Of a stretch of DNA of 64,000 bases, positions 55,998 to 64,000 are shown piece after piece (position 1 is the first letter of the stretch; each line of letters opens with the position of its first letter). The notes below the pieces were generated by a model that ran no database searches, was not told the origin of the DNA, and worked only from the letters and a program-made list of their open reading frames with translations. The DNA is from an uncultured bacterium. GTDB taxonomy: Bacteria; Desulfobacterota; BSN033; UBA1163. Both the position numbers and the translations under genes were made by a program. Where the stretch lies: the NCBI GenBank assembly GCA_938002255.1, contig CALLAL010000034.1:1-64000 (forward strand), read 5' to 3'.

Positions 55998-57101
55998 TCA
56001 CTGCTTCTCGAAGAGCTTCAGATATTCACCATAACCCTCTTTCTCAAGAACCTCCTTAGGGATGAATCTTAAGGCAGCGGAGTTGATACAATACCGAAGC
56101 CCTGTTGGAGGAGGTCCATCATCAAAGACATGCCCAAGATGGGAATCTCCATGCTTGCTTCTTACTTCTATACGCTTCATAAAAAGTTTTCGATCCTCTC
56201 TTTCAACAATATTCCTGGGCTCAAGGGGCTTCTTAAAGCTGGGCCAACCCGTTCCGGAATCGTATTTATCGAGGGAACTGAAGAGGGGTTCCCCAGAAAC
56301 GATATCTACATAGATTCCCTCTTTCTTGTTGTCCCAGTATTCATTTTGGAAAGGTGGCTCGGTCCCGTCTCTCTGAGTCACCTCATATTGTAACGGCGTC
56401 AACCTTTTCCTCAAAGTGGCTTCATCAGGTCTCTGGTATTTTTTCTTATTCTTCCTCTTTTCCAATTCTCTCTCTTCACCCCACGTCTCTGTTAAAAATT
56501 GATCCCGACCCGAGTTGAACCGGTAGAACTGGTATTTAAAGGAATTCTTTTTATAGTAATCTTGGTGATAGTCCTCAGCCTCATAAAATTGTTTGAAGGG
56601 AATAATCATTGTGACAATCGGCTTTTTGAACTTCCCTGATCGGACAAGATCTTCTTTCGACCTCTCGGCTAATCGTTTCTGCTCTTCATTATGATAGAAA
56701 ACGGCGCTCCGATACTGGGACCCTCGATCCACGAACTGTCCTCCAGAGTCCGTGGGATCGATATGCCTCCAGAAATAATCGAGTAACTCCTCATAGGTTA
56801 TTCTCGCGGGATCGAAGAAGATCTGAACCGCTTCCACATGTCCTGTTTTACCTGAAGAGACCTGCTCATAGGTTGGATTCTTCTCTTCCCCGCCGGTATA
56901 GCCTGAGATAACCTTTATGACACCTGGTAATTTTTCAAAGTCTGCTTCTGAGCACCAGAAACATCCCCCAGCAAACGTGGCAACATTCAACTCCATGTTT
57001 TCCTTGGTCATTTCCTTTACCTCCATGCGCACAGAATCCTTTTTCTGACATCCACCAATACCCATTAAAAGGATTAAAAATACAAGGACTAAACGTTTCA
57101 T
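55998..57101 (-). CDS. msrAB: Bifunctional peptide methionine sulfoxide reductase MsrA/MsrB, lipoprotein
   Basis: Repairs oxidised methionine outside the cytoplasm. The N-terminus is a lipoprotein signal (lipobox IGGC near residue 15-18). The MsrA domain starts with [19 protein letters not shown], with its catalytic Cys. After a linker near residue 215 the MsrB domain shows [24 protein letters not shown] and the catalytic Cys in [11 protein letters not shown]. The MsrB zinc cysteines are absent ([13 protein letters not shown]). The length of 367 residues fits MsrAB fusions. It is the extracytoplasmic counterpart to the katG/PerR defence. Confidence 0.93.
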   Translation of the reverse strand: MKRLVLVFLILLMGIGGCQKKDSVRMEVKEMTKENMELNVATFAGGCFWCSEADFEKLPGVIKVISGYTGGEEKNPTYEQVSSGKTGHVEAVQIFFDPARITYEELLDYFWRHIDPTDSGGQFVDRGSQYRSAVFYHNEEQKRLAERSKEDLVRSGKFKKPIVTMIIPFKQFYEAEDYHQDYYKKNSFKYQFYRFNSGRDQFLTETWGEERELEKRKNKKKYQRPDEATLRKRLTPLQYEVTQRDGTEPPFQNEYWDNKKEGIYVDIVSGEPLFSSLDKYDSGTGWPSFKKPLEPRNIVEREDRKLFMKRIEVRSKHGDSHLGHVFDDGPPPTGLRYCINSAALRFIPKEVLEKEGYGEYLKLFEKQ

Positions 57102-57275
57102 TAAGATTCCCCTTCAAACACCGAGATTAGAAAATTTTTAAAAAACCCATACCACACCAACACAAATTAAATATAATCATTGAAACGGTAAAATGGTATG
57201 TCATTGGGGGAGTTTAAGGAAGATGATCCATAAAAACCTGAAGGTGATCTTAAAAAGTATCGTTTAAATATGAAT

Positions 57276-58163
57276 TTAAGCTTTCTTATTTTCCTGGGCC
57301 TGGCGTGCCTTCTTAATGTCTTCGAGATAATAACGGATTAAAGGGGACATTTCAGGAGGTTGCCAATCCGTCTTTTTGGGATCTTCAGGCCAGGTGAAGG
57401 GAAGGTGAAAGACCTCCCCGGGTCTCTTTGCTTTTTCAAAAACCGAAAGAGCTTCCATGAGGACCTTTCTTTGCCCTGCCCTGTCTCCAATCTGTCCCAC
57501 AGGCCTTCCATACGGATATTCGATGGCAGCGGTTCGGGGAATGCCAACGGCTCGATGAAATTCCCATGTTGGATTGAGAACCACAGTCGAAAAACCAGCA
57601 TCTTCCAGAACCCTCGCAGCCATTCCAACGGATTGGCAGCAGAAAGGTCAGGCAGGGGTGAGAAGAACTGCATCCACTCTCTCAGCCCTCATATGTTCCG
57701 AAATTGGCTCAATGGCTTCTTTGAGAAAGTCTGTATTTTGCCACTGAAACCCGTAAAAAGAGTAGGCTGTTGGAGCCAGACGTCCGATCACTCCTTCTTC
57801 TTCAAACTCAGCCATTCTCTGGAGGGGGAGAATGACATTGATATCCTGCATGACAAGATGGGTATTAATATGAAGGTGATTGCAATCAATCTCCTTCTCC
57901 GTCGTCCCACGGGGGATCCTTCGATAGGAGCGATCTCCCCAAAGAGGTTCCCTCTTTTCCCGCTCCATATCAAAGGGAGGATCCGTTTTAAGGCTGATCC
58001 CAGCACTGGTTACAAGGGCAAGGGTCGTGCGACTTAATGGCCTCGACATGGGCGTCCACGGGATCATTCCTTTATATTCCTCGTCAGGAATGAAGGTCTT
58101 TACCCATGCTTTTAGCCCGGGTGGAAGAAACCTGAAGCCATCCACGATTTTCGTTTGCTCCAT
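57276..58163 (-). CDS. GrdB-like selenoprotein with in-frame TGA (Sec172, UxxC)
   Basis: The frame from the ATG at 58163 to 57276 is interrupted by one TGA (57650-57648), with family sequence continuous across it: RVDAVLLTPA-U-PFCCQSVGMAARVL. This is the glycine/sarcosine/betaine reductase selenoprotein B family, whose members have a Sec or Cys at this spot. The U-P-F-C motif is redox-type UxxC. The length of 295 residues fits the short GrdB-related group. Upstream, VTSAGISLKTDPPFD and LHINTHLVMQDINVILPLQR are also typical. A hairpin lies 8-32 bases after the TGA. No GrdA/GrdC genes are nearby, so the substrate is unknown. Standard calling would give two truncated genes. Confidence 0.85.
57616..57640 (-). 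promoter_or_regulatory. Candidate bacterial SECIS hairpin for Sec172
   Basis: On the minus strand, starting 8 bases after the TGA, GC-x-GCCA-x-TCC and GGA-x-TGGC-x-GC pair around a GTT loop, with two 1x1 mismatches. Size, position and a G in the loop are as expected for a bacterial SECIS. Confidence 0.6.
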
Positions 58164-58283
58164 CGGGTCCTCCTTAAGGATGAAGGATTTTCTTTAATGC
58201 TCCCAATTATATTTTGGCTTCTACAAAAGAATCAAGTAAAAAAAGAGGCTTGAATCTCATACATTAGCCAATTAGAATTTATT

Positions 58284-59036
58284 ATGGCTCAGGATTCTGA
58301 AAATCGACTTAAAAAAACCATCCCATGGAAGAAAGTTCTCATCCTTTTGATATTTATAGGAGGCTTCGTTTCGTTCTTTATTGCAGGCGGGGATCAGTAC
58401 TTCAATTTCTCGACTCTTAAAACAAATCGGGATCAGTTGTTGTTCTATACCCACAATCATTACTGGCAAATCTTCATAGGGGCTATGGTACTCTATACGA
58501 TTTCAACCGCTCTCAGTTTGCCTGTAGCAACAGTGCTTTCGTTGACCATCGGGTTCCTCTTCGGTTTATGGGCAGGGACGGCCATCATTCTTTTCTCTGC
58601 AACCCTGGGAGCCACACTCGTCTTTCTTGCCGCTCGTTATGTACTGGCAGAGGCTGTCTCCAGACGAATGGGCACGAAGATCAAAAGATTGATGTCCGAG
58701 TTTCAACGAAATGATTTCAATTACCTTCTCTTTTTAAGGCTCGTCCCTCTCTTTCCCTTCTGGTTAATCAATCTGGCACTCGCTTTTACTCCCATTAAAG
58801 TCCACACCTATGTTCTGGCAACGCTGATTGGCATTATCCCAGGAGCCTTTGTCTTTGCCAATCTCGGCCAATCCCTTGGCCGCTTGGAATCTACCGATCA
58901 ATTGCTATCATTCAGAACGATGAGTGCACTGATTTTACTCGGGATATTCGCTCTCGTCCCAATCCTTGTAAAAAAATATCGTTCTTCACCAAAAGAAAGG
59001 AAAGAACATCATGAATCCTCTTCCAACCCTCTTTAG
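58284..59036 (+). CDS. TVP38/TMEM64-family (VTT domain) membrane protein
   Basis: Integral membrane protein of 250 residues with helices near 20-38, 55-75, 80-105, 140-165, 175-195 and 205-225. TALSLPVATVLSLTIGFLFG and FLRLVPLFPFWLINLALAFT are the hallmark of the TVP38/DedA-like VTT family. Genes of this kind commonly accompany ArsS radical SAM genes. Its stop overlaps the arsS start by 26 bases, confirming a shared operon. The transported compound is unknown. Confidence 0.88.
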   Translation: MAQDSENRLKKTIPWKKVLILLIFIGGFVSFFIAGGDQYFNFSTLKTNRDQLLFYTHNHYWQIFIGAMVLYTISTALSLPVATVLSLTIGFLFGLWAGTAIILFSATLGATLVFLAARYVLAEAVSRRMGTKIKRLMSEFQRNDFNYLLFLRLVPLFPFWLINLALAFTPIKVHTYVLATLIGIIPGAFVFANLGQSLGRLESTDQLLSFRTMSALILLGIFALVPILVKKYRSSPKERKEHHESSSNPL

Positions 59037-59955
59037 AACTCATCTCGAAATCCTTCAGGTCAATCTGGGCTACCGATGTAACCAGAGATGCCTCCACTGC
59101 CATGTCAATGCAGGACCTGAAAGGACAGAGATGATGGATCAAGCGACGATCCATGAGGTCATCGCCTACCTTGAATCTTCCAATGTTCAGACGGTCGATC
59201 TCACCGGAGGGGCTCCTGAGTTGAATCCTTATTTTAAAGAACTGGTCCAAAGCACTCGAGCGATGGGTTTCCATGTGTTGGATCGTTGTAATTTAACGGT
59301 CCTCGAACAGCCCGGATTAGAAGGATTGGAGGAATTTCTTGCGAAACATCACGTCGAGATCATTGCCTCTCTGCCTTGCTATATGAAAGAAAACGTTGAT
59401 TATCAACGAGGAGAAGGAGTGTTTAAAACCAGTCTCCGCGTCCTGAAGAAGCTGAATCGCCTGGGTTATGGACAGACTGGCTCAGGACTCGTCCTCAATC
59501 TCGTCTATAATCCGCTGGGCTCTTTTCTTCCTCCCCAGCAATCCTTCTTGGAAGACGAATATCGAAGAGAGCTGGGGGAGCGCTATGGCATTGTTTTTAA
59601 TCATCTCTACACCATCACCAATATGCCTATCCATCGTTTCGAAACATTATTGATCGCAAAAGGCGAACGCTTAAGTTACCTAAACCTCCTGCATCAGGCG
59701 CATCGGGACAGTAATCTCGAATCGGTCATGTGCCGACGATTGATCAGTGTGGATTACCAGGGAGTGGTTTTTGATTGCGACTTCAATCAGGCTCTTGGTC
59801 TTCCTCTGAGGTGGAAAGACAAGCCAAGGGTTCATCTTTCAGAACTGAAAGGAATCGATCTGGAGGGGTTTCCCATTCCCCTTCTGGAACATTGTTTGGG
59901 TTGCACGGCAGGTGCAGGAAGCAGTTGCACAGGCGTATTAAGCAGTCCAGGATAA
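59011..59955 (+). CDS. arsS: Arsenosugar biosynthesis radical SAM protein ArsS-like
   Basis: Radical SAM enzyme of 314 residues. The 4Fe-4S motif CNQRCLHCHVNAGPERTE lies at residues ~24-41, VDLTGGAPELNPYFKELV follows, and YKENVDYQRGEGVF-type SLPCYMKENVDYQRG and GLVLNLVYNPLGSFLPP are diagnostic. The C-terminal Cys-rich end (HCLGCTAGAGSSCTG) is conserved. ArsS links adenosine to dimethylarsenite in arsenosugar synthesis. No ArsM methyltransferase is encoded here, so arsenic as substrate is an inference from family naming. Confidence 0.9.
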   Translation: MNPLPTLFRTHLEILQVNLGYRCNQRCLHCHVNAGPERTEMMDQATIHEVIAYLESSNVQTVDLTGGAPELNPYFKELVQSTRAMGFHVLDRCNLTVLEQPGLEGLEEFLAKHHVEIIASLPCYMKENVDYQRGEGVFKTSLRVLKKLNRLGYGQTGSGLVLNLVYNPLGSFLPPQQSFLEDEYRRELGERYGIVFNHLYTITNMPIHRFETLLIAKGERLSYLNLLHQAHRDSNLESVMCRRLISVDYQGVVFDCDFNQALGLPLRWKDKPRVHLSELKGIDLEGFPIPLLEHCLGCTAGAGSSCTGVLSSPG

Positions 59956-59988
59956 GTTAACGAGACCGTGGATGACCTCACCGAATCA

Positions 59989-60690
59989 ATGAGGATGAAA
60001 CTTTCTATCATTCTACCGGTTTTAAATGAAGCATCAGGTATTGTAAAAACTCTTCAAGCACTTCAGCCGTTTCGAGAGGCAGGTCATGAAGTTATTGTCG
60101 TGGATGGGGGAAGCGAAGATGACACAAGGGTTCTTTCAACCCCCTATGCGGATCAAGTGATACAGGCCTCAAGGGGTCGGAGCCGCCAGATGAACGCTGG
60201 AGCAAGATTGGCAACGGGTGAAATCTTTATCTTTCTCCATGGCGATACTATCCTACCTTTACAAGCAGATCATCTCATCACTGAGGGGATGAGCAGAAGA
60301 AAGAGGGCATGGGGACGTTTTGACGTGAGGCTCTCAGGATCCCACCCCTTTCTTCGGGTCATCGAATTTCTGATGAACTGGCGTTCCCGGCTCTCGCAAA
60401 TCGCTACCGGTGATCAAGCTATTTTTGTCAGGCGTACACTCTTTGAAGAAATGGGAGGGTTTCCGGAGATCGACTTAATGGAAGACATTGCCCTGTGCAA
60501 GATATTGAAAAAACACAGCCCCCCTCTTTGTCTCCGTCAAACGGTTTTAACGTCAAGCCGTAGATGGGAAGAAAAGGGATTGTTCCGAACCATCTTCCTC
60601 ATGTGGTTGCTGAGATTGTTTTATTTTCTTGGATTAAACCCAAACCGACTGGCAAAACTCTATTATCCAAAATACGAATCGCACAAATAA
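59989..60690 (+). CDS. TIGR04283-type glycosyltransferase (arsenosugar cluster)
   Basis: Family 2 glycosyltransferase of ~233 residues. SIILPVLNEASGIVKTLQAL begins the GT-A fold, VVDGGSEDDT is the nucleotide block, and FLHGDTILP replaces the usual DxD. TGDQAIFVRRTLFEEMGGFP is also diagnostic for TIGR04283. No helices are seen apart from one near the C-terminus. The exact start (59968, 59989 or 59995) is uncertain. It is second in the ArsS operon. Confidence 0.87.
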   Translation: MRMKLSIILPVLNEASGIVKTLQALQPFREAGHEVIVVDGGSEDDTRVLSTPYADQVIQASRGRSRQMNAGARLATGEIFIFLHGDTILPLQADHLITEGMSRRKRAWGRFDVRLSGSHPFLRVIEFLMNWRSRLSQIATGDQAIFVRRTLFEEMGGFPEIDLMEDIALCKILKKHSPPLCLRQTVLTSSRRWEEKGLFRTIFLMWLLRLFYFLGLNPNRLAKLYYPKYESHK

Positions 60691-60715
60691 AACAGACCGA
60701 TTGTCGATCCACACA

Positions 60716-61345
60716 ATGAATGACATGAATTGCCCCATCATCGTTTTTGCTAAGGCTCCTATCCCGGGAGAGGTCAAAACACGTCTTCTCTCTACTATGG
60801 ATTCTGCTTCCGTGATTGCCCTTTACGAAAAACTCATTCTTCATACGTTAAGAACAGCTCTTGACTCTAAAGTTGGCCCAGTTAAACTCTGGTGCACTCC
60901 TTCAGCGGATCATCCTTTCTTTATTCACTGTGCAAACAAATTCCAGATCGAACTCCATCAACAGGCCGGAGGAGATCTGGGGAAACGGATGGCTCTTGCT
61001 TTTAGGGAAACATTAACAAGGGCTCCCATAGCCCTGCTGATAGGAACGGATTGCCCATCTCTTACCTCAAAGGATTTAATAGAGGCAAACCAAACATTAA
61101 AACAGGGGGTTCCGGTGGTTATCTCTCCGGCTGAAGATGGAGGGTTTGTCCTCATCGGTCTCTGTCAATATGAGCCATCACTCTTCGAAGGAGTCCTCTG
61201 GGGAACAGAGTCCGTCCTGAAAGAGACAAAGGACCGGCTTCGTCAATTAGGATGGGACTGGCGGGAGCTCCCGACACGATGGGATGTGGACCGACCCGAA
61301 GATGTGGATCGTTTAAGAAGAGAGGGGTTGATGGAATGGGATTAA
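60716..61345 (+). CDS. TIGR04282-type glycosyltransferase (DUF2064)
   Basis: Nucleotidyl/glycosyltransferase-like GT-A protein of ~209 residues. IVFAKAPIPGEVKTRLLSTM, then LLIGTDCPSLTSKDLIEA and PAEDGGFVLIGL, are the DUF2064/TIGR04282 pattern. A TTG at 60701 is possible but the ATG at 60716 fits the domain. It usually occurs next to TIGR04283 and ArsS, as here. It ends overlapping the DUF3047 gene by 10 bases. Confidence 0.88.
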   Translation: MNDMNCPIIVFAKAPIPGEVKTRLLSTMDSASVIALYEKLILHTLRTALDSKVGPVKLWCTPSADHPFFIHCANKFQIELHQQAGGDLGKRMALAFRETLTRAPIALLIGTDCPSLTSKDLIEANQTLKQGVPVVISPAEDGGFVLIGLCQYEPSLFEGVLWGTESVLKETKDRLRQLGWDWRELPTRWDVDRPEDVDRLRREGLMEWD

Positions 61346-62088
61346 AAATAAAATCCGAGAGGGCAGGGATGAGCGGGATCATCATCTTTCTCCTTATTTT
61401 TCCTTTCCCCGCATTCCCTCAACCAGACTCCATCATCGAAGTTGGTAAATTCTCAAGTGAAAAAGTTGAAAACAGACTCCCGTCCTATTGGAAACCTTTG
61501 ACCTTTAAAAAGATTGAACGACATACAACCTATTTTCTGGTGAAAGATGGGGAGACAACTGTTGTCAAGGCGATTTCTGAAGCCTCCGCTTCAGGGTTGA
61601 CCCGAGAGATCCAGATTAATCCGAAAACATATCCTATCATTCAATGGCGATGGAAAGTGGAGAATATTCTCCAAAAAGGAGATGTCCATAAGAAAGAGGG
61701 GGATGATTATCCAGCACGCCTTTACATCACCTTCCAATACGATTCATCTAAATTAGGATTTTTTGAAAAGGCGAAATATGAAGCAGCCAGGCTTCTCTAT
61801 GGACAATATCCACCGACCGCTGCCATCAACTACATCTGGGAGAGCAAGACGCCCGTATCTACTTTCATCCCCAATCCTTATACAAATCGGGTGATGATGA
61901 TCGTAGTCGAAAGTGGTGCTACCCAATTGAATCAATGGGTAAATTATGAAAGAAACCTCTATGAAGATTTCAAAAAGGCTTTTGGATACGACCCTCCTTT
62001 GGTTTCCGGGGTCGCCATTATGTCAGACACCGACAATACGGGCGAATTCGCCATCGCTTATTATGGCGACATCGTGTTTAGAAGATGA
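61336..62088 (+). CDS. DUF3047 exported protein
   Basis: Exported hypothetical protein of ~250 residues. A signal peptide is visible from SGIIIFLLIFPFPAFPQ. The domain PIIQWRWKVENILQKGDVHK and GDDYPARLYITFQY are DUF3047 hallmarks, followed by a conserved AINYIWESKTP and SDTDNTGEFAIAYYGDI. The ATG at 61336 overlaps the upstream stop; longer in-frame starts exist. Function unknown. The closest clue is its position at the end of the ArsS operon. Confidence 0.8.
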   Translation: MGLKIKSERAGMSGIIIFLLIFPFPAFPQPDSIIEVGKFSSEKVENRLPSYWKPLTFKKIERHTTYFLVKDGETTVVKAISEASASGLTREIQINPKTYPIIQWRWKVENILQKGDVHKKEGDDYPARLYITFQYDSSKLGFFEKAKYEAARLLYGQYPPTAAINYIWESKTPVSTFIPNPYTNRVMMIVVESGATQLNQWVNYERNLYEDFKKAFGYDPPLVSGVAIMSDTDNTGEFAIAYYGDIVFRR

Positions 62089-62122
62089 GGCTTTACTGAG
62101 AATACAAAGAAGCAATAAGAGA

Positions 62123-62950
62123 TTAACCGAAAAACCTGGGTCGCCTGTAACTGAGATAATGTTCGGCGATGAAATTAAGGGGCTTCTTTGCCTTCGGGAA
62201 GTCTTCGTGTAAAGTCCAGAAAACCTCTGACAGCTCTAATTCTCTTGCCTTAGGATGCTCCGCAGCCAGCCGATAAAATTTTCGGCCCTCCTGTTCATAG
62301 TCCTCTGCACTCATCCTCGTCTTCCCATAGAAAGAGGGCCTGAGAGCTCCTGAAAAAGGGTAACGGTAATCATATTCTGCATAGTCCGGGAACATGCCAA
62401 GAATGAAGAGACAGATATCAGCAATCCTCTTATAAAAACCGAGCTTATATTCATCATCCACTTCTTCGCTGAGATCTATCAAGCTGAACAGGTCGATATC
62501 ATTAAACTTAATATGTTCAAAAAGGTACTCCCCCACCTGAAGGGAAAAAATATATGTCTTAATGTGAGTAAAAGAGGAAAGCATATCAGCGAGATAGGCC
62601 AGCAGAGACTCTTTCCCCAGAAATTCCACCACCTCTTTCGTATCGAAGACAGGAATTTTTGCCGTTCCCGTCTTCTCGAGGGTAAAGCTCATCTCTTTTA
62701 ACTCTCTAACTGCCTTTCGGAGAAGGATCTCAAAGAAGAGGGCCGGCGAAATTTTTAAAAATACCTCCTCCTGATCCATCACCCTGCGAAAGACTTTTTC
62801 ATCTTCAATAAATGTATTCCTTAATTTCTCATCTTCCCGGAGAATCTGTTTAAGCTTGGGTTTATCGAACACCCCAGGAGACGATGTTTCAATCAGAAAA
62901 TCGAGGTCTCGATCGGATAGATTTAAACTTTTAAAAATCAACCTCGCCAT
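62123..62950 (-). CDS. Conserved hypothetical protein
   Basis: Not recognised (275 residues). It is soluble, rich in Leu, Phe, Glu and Lys and probably all-helical. It has no signal peptide or helix long enough for a membrane. The C-terminal ~60 residues (SAEDYEQEGRKFYRLAAEHP, then FPKAKKPLNFIAEHYLSYRR) read like a TPR-like pair. It is convergent with the ArsS operon and has no co-directional neighbour. Confidence 0.65.
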   Translation of the reverse strand: MARLIFKSLNLSDRDLDFLIETSSPGVFDKPKLKQILREDEKLRNTFIEDEKVFRRVMDQEEVFLKISPALFFEILLRKAVRELKEMSFTLEKTGTAKIPVFDTKEVVEFLGKESLLAYLADMLSSFTHIKTYIFSLQVGEYLFEHIKFNDIDLFSLIDLSEEVDDEYKLGFYKRIADICLFILGMFPDYAEYDYRYPFSGALRPSFYGKTRMSAEDYEQEGRKFYRLAAEHPKARELELSEVFWTLHEDFPKAKKPLNFIAEHYLSYRRPRFFG

Positions 62951-63446
62951 AAATTTTACTCCCCTTTGAATATATTATAGCTTAAAATATTATAACTTTC
63001 AGTGGTTGGACTGCTCAATGGAAACATATGCCACTGGCTCTTGTTTTTCTTTAAAAATCTTGAATGGCTCCCTAAAAAAATTAAACTCTAAAAAACGTTA
63101 TTTCGATCTCCGATGATGCAGTATAAAAAATGATTCTACGGATTTCCCTTTCTCATTACCATATGTCTAATCGGTGAAATCGGTTTTAGTTGGTATAAAG
63201 CAGAAACTTGCTGCTTATTGTTATTACTTTTACTGTGAAACCGACTTGGAAGAGACGTCTGTGACCCCAAAACATCTACTTCTCCAAAAGGCAACCTTTG
63301 CTATAACCTGGATCCGCCTCGTTGACCCCGTTTCAACCATTCAAAAGTAAAGGTGGGAAAGTGAAGTTTATCGTTGCCTTGGAATGGGAGTGGGCATGCT
63401 TTTTACAGATAGCCCGGATTCCAGATTTTAAGTCATAATTTTTAGT
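62951..63446. other. Intergenic stretch with no recognised gene
   Basis: About 500 bases. AT-rich near 62970-63150. No conserved frame, RNA or repeat was seen. The right part may be eroded sequence of the truncated gene that follows, but no homologous codons were found. Confidence 0.4.
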
Positions 63447-63974
63447 TTGTATAACGGTTCGTTTGACGAACCCCTGGCAGGTTTTATTGCCAAACGTCAA
63501 AAGGAGGGGCAAGAATTCAATCTGGATGAACTCCTTCTCCTCTCTTATCTGAGGAATCATACTGAGATCGATGTCACGACAGCCGCAAAGCTTTGTCAGC
63601 GATCTGATGAAAAAATTCGGGACATCCTTGAGGGATTGGCCGTTCAACGCGGGACATGGTTAGAACGCCGTGGCAAAAAGAAAGGCGTAACCTATCATTT
63701 GAGCCGAAGTGCTGCCAGCGAATTATTGGGTAAAGTGGCTTATACACGGACAAGGGATATTGATGCTGTGCGTTATCCTGAACTTATTCGGGCCTATGTT
63801 CAACAACATGGATTCATTAATAATAGAGACTGCAGAGAGTTATTGGGTTTAGGAAGCTCAATAACGGCTAAGGTGAAAGCTTCAAGGTTATTAAGTCGTT
63901 GTGAGTTTTTAGAACGCTTTGGCCAAAAGCGGGGCACACAATATCGTTTAAAGTCTAATTTAAACGTTAAATAA
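63447..63974 (+). pseudogene. C-terminal fragment of an AlbA_2/RecG-like helix-turn-helix protein
   Basis: Open frame of ~175 codons without a credible start: it opens with a TTG after an in-frame TAA at 63435, with no ribosome-binding site. The two winged-helix units (NHTEIDVTTAAKLCQRSDEK, then HGFINNRDCRELLGLGSSIT) are typical of the C-terminal half of AlbA_2/Schlafen-like transcriptional regulators. The N-terminal ATPase-like domain is missing. It is probably a 5'-truncated relic. Confidence 0.6.
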
Positions 63975-64000
63975 TTATTTAACATGTTAAATAAATAAAA

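Overview
The window reads as chromosomal DNA of an anaerobic or facultatively anaerobic Desulfobacterota (Deltaproteobacteria)-like bacterium. This is an inference from gene content: a ferredoxin-dependent 2-oxoacid oxidoreductase, a very large acyl-CoA dehydratase activase, sodium-pump OadB/OadG subunits, two genes that need selenocysteine to be read through, and radical-SAM ArsS. No rRNA, tRNA or CRISPR array was recognised.

Layout. 0.3-9 kb: korAB, a small zinc-ribbon gene, an AttEFGH-like ABC exporter with its lipocalin-like AttH partner, and a DUF523/DUF1722 gene. 9-20.8 kb: a decayed chromosomal integron. The 3' part of an integron integrase lies on the minus strand and is cut off by a REP-associated tyrosine transposase element with 26-bp terminal inverted repeats. 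Plus-strand accessory genes follow (HicBA toxin-antitoxin, CPBP-like membrane protein, cassette hypothetical, E1 alpha/beta dehydrogenase pair, DUF6544, quinone oxidoreductase, frameshifted DUF4160/DUF2442, PHB-depolymerase-like esterase). They are punctuated by at least six attC-like sites, the distal ones with degenerate core sites, and an IS110-family remnant abuts one of them. 20.8-25 kb: a UGSC-family selenoprotein gene with an in-frame TGA, followed by a patch of broken genes (rhodanese, flavodoxin).

25-40 kb is rich in light- and oxidation-related functions: sulfite-oxidase-like protein, two flavin/PPOX proteins, a CryB-type and a class II photolyase, PerR/Fur divergent from katG, an ABC-2 transporter linked to CrtQ/CrtO-like carotenoid-modifying enzymes, TspO, and a NUDIX hydrolase. 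40-46 kb is housekeeping (tatD, PLD-like, sua5, purE, calcium-type P-ATPase). 46.9-49.6 kb holds two tandem OadG-OadB pairs, including two small OadG genes of 45-47 codons. 49.7-54 kb is a 1408-residue fused activase. 54-58 kb carries acylphosphatase, a MetC-like enzyme, an MsrAB lipoprotein and a second predicted selenoprotein (GrdB-like, UxxC). 58.3-62.1 kb is an ArsS-type cluster (VTT membrane protein, radical SAM ArsS, two arsenosugar-type glycosyltransferases, DUF3047). The window ends in a hypothetical gene and a 5'-truncated gene fragment.

The strongest observations are the two selenoproteins, which ordinary gene calling would split at TGA, and the eroding integron cassette array. Two families of dispersed intergenic repeats (about 115 bp and about 62 bp, two copies each) also link distant parts of the window.
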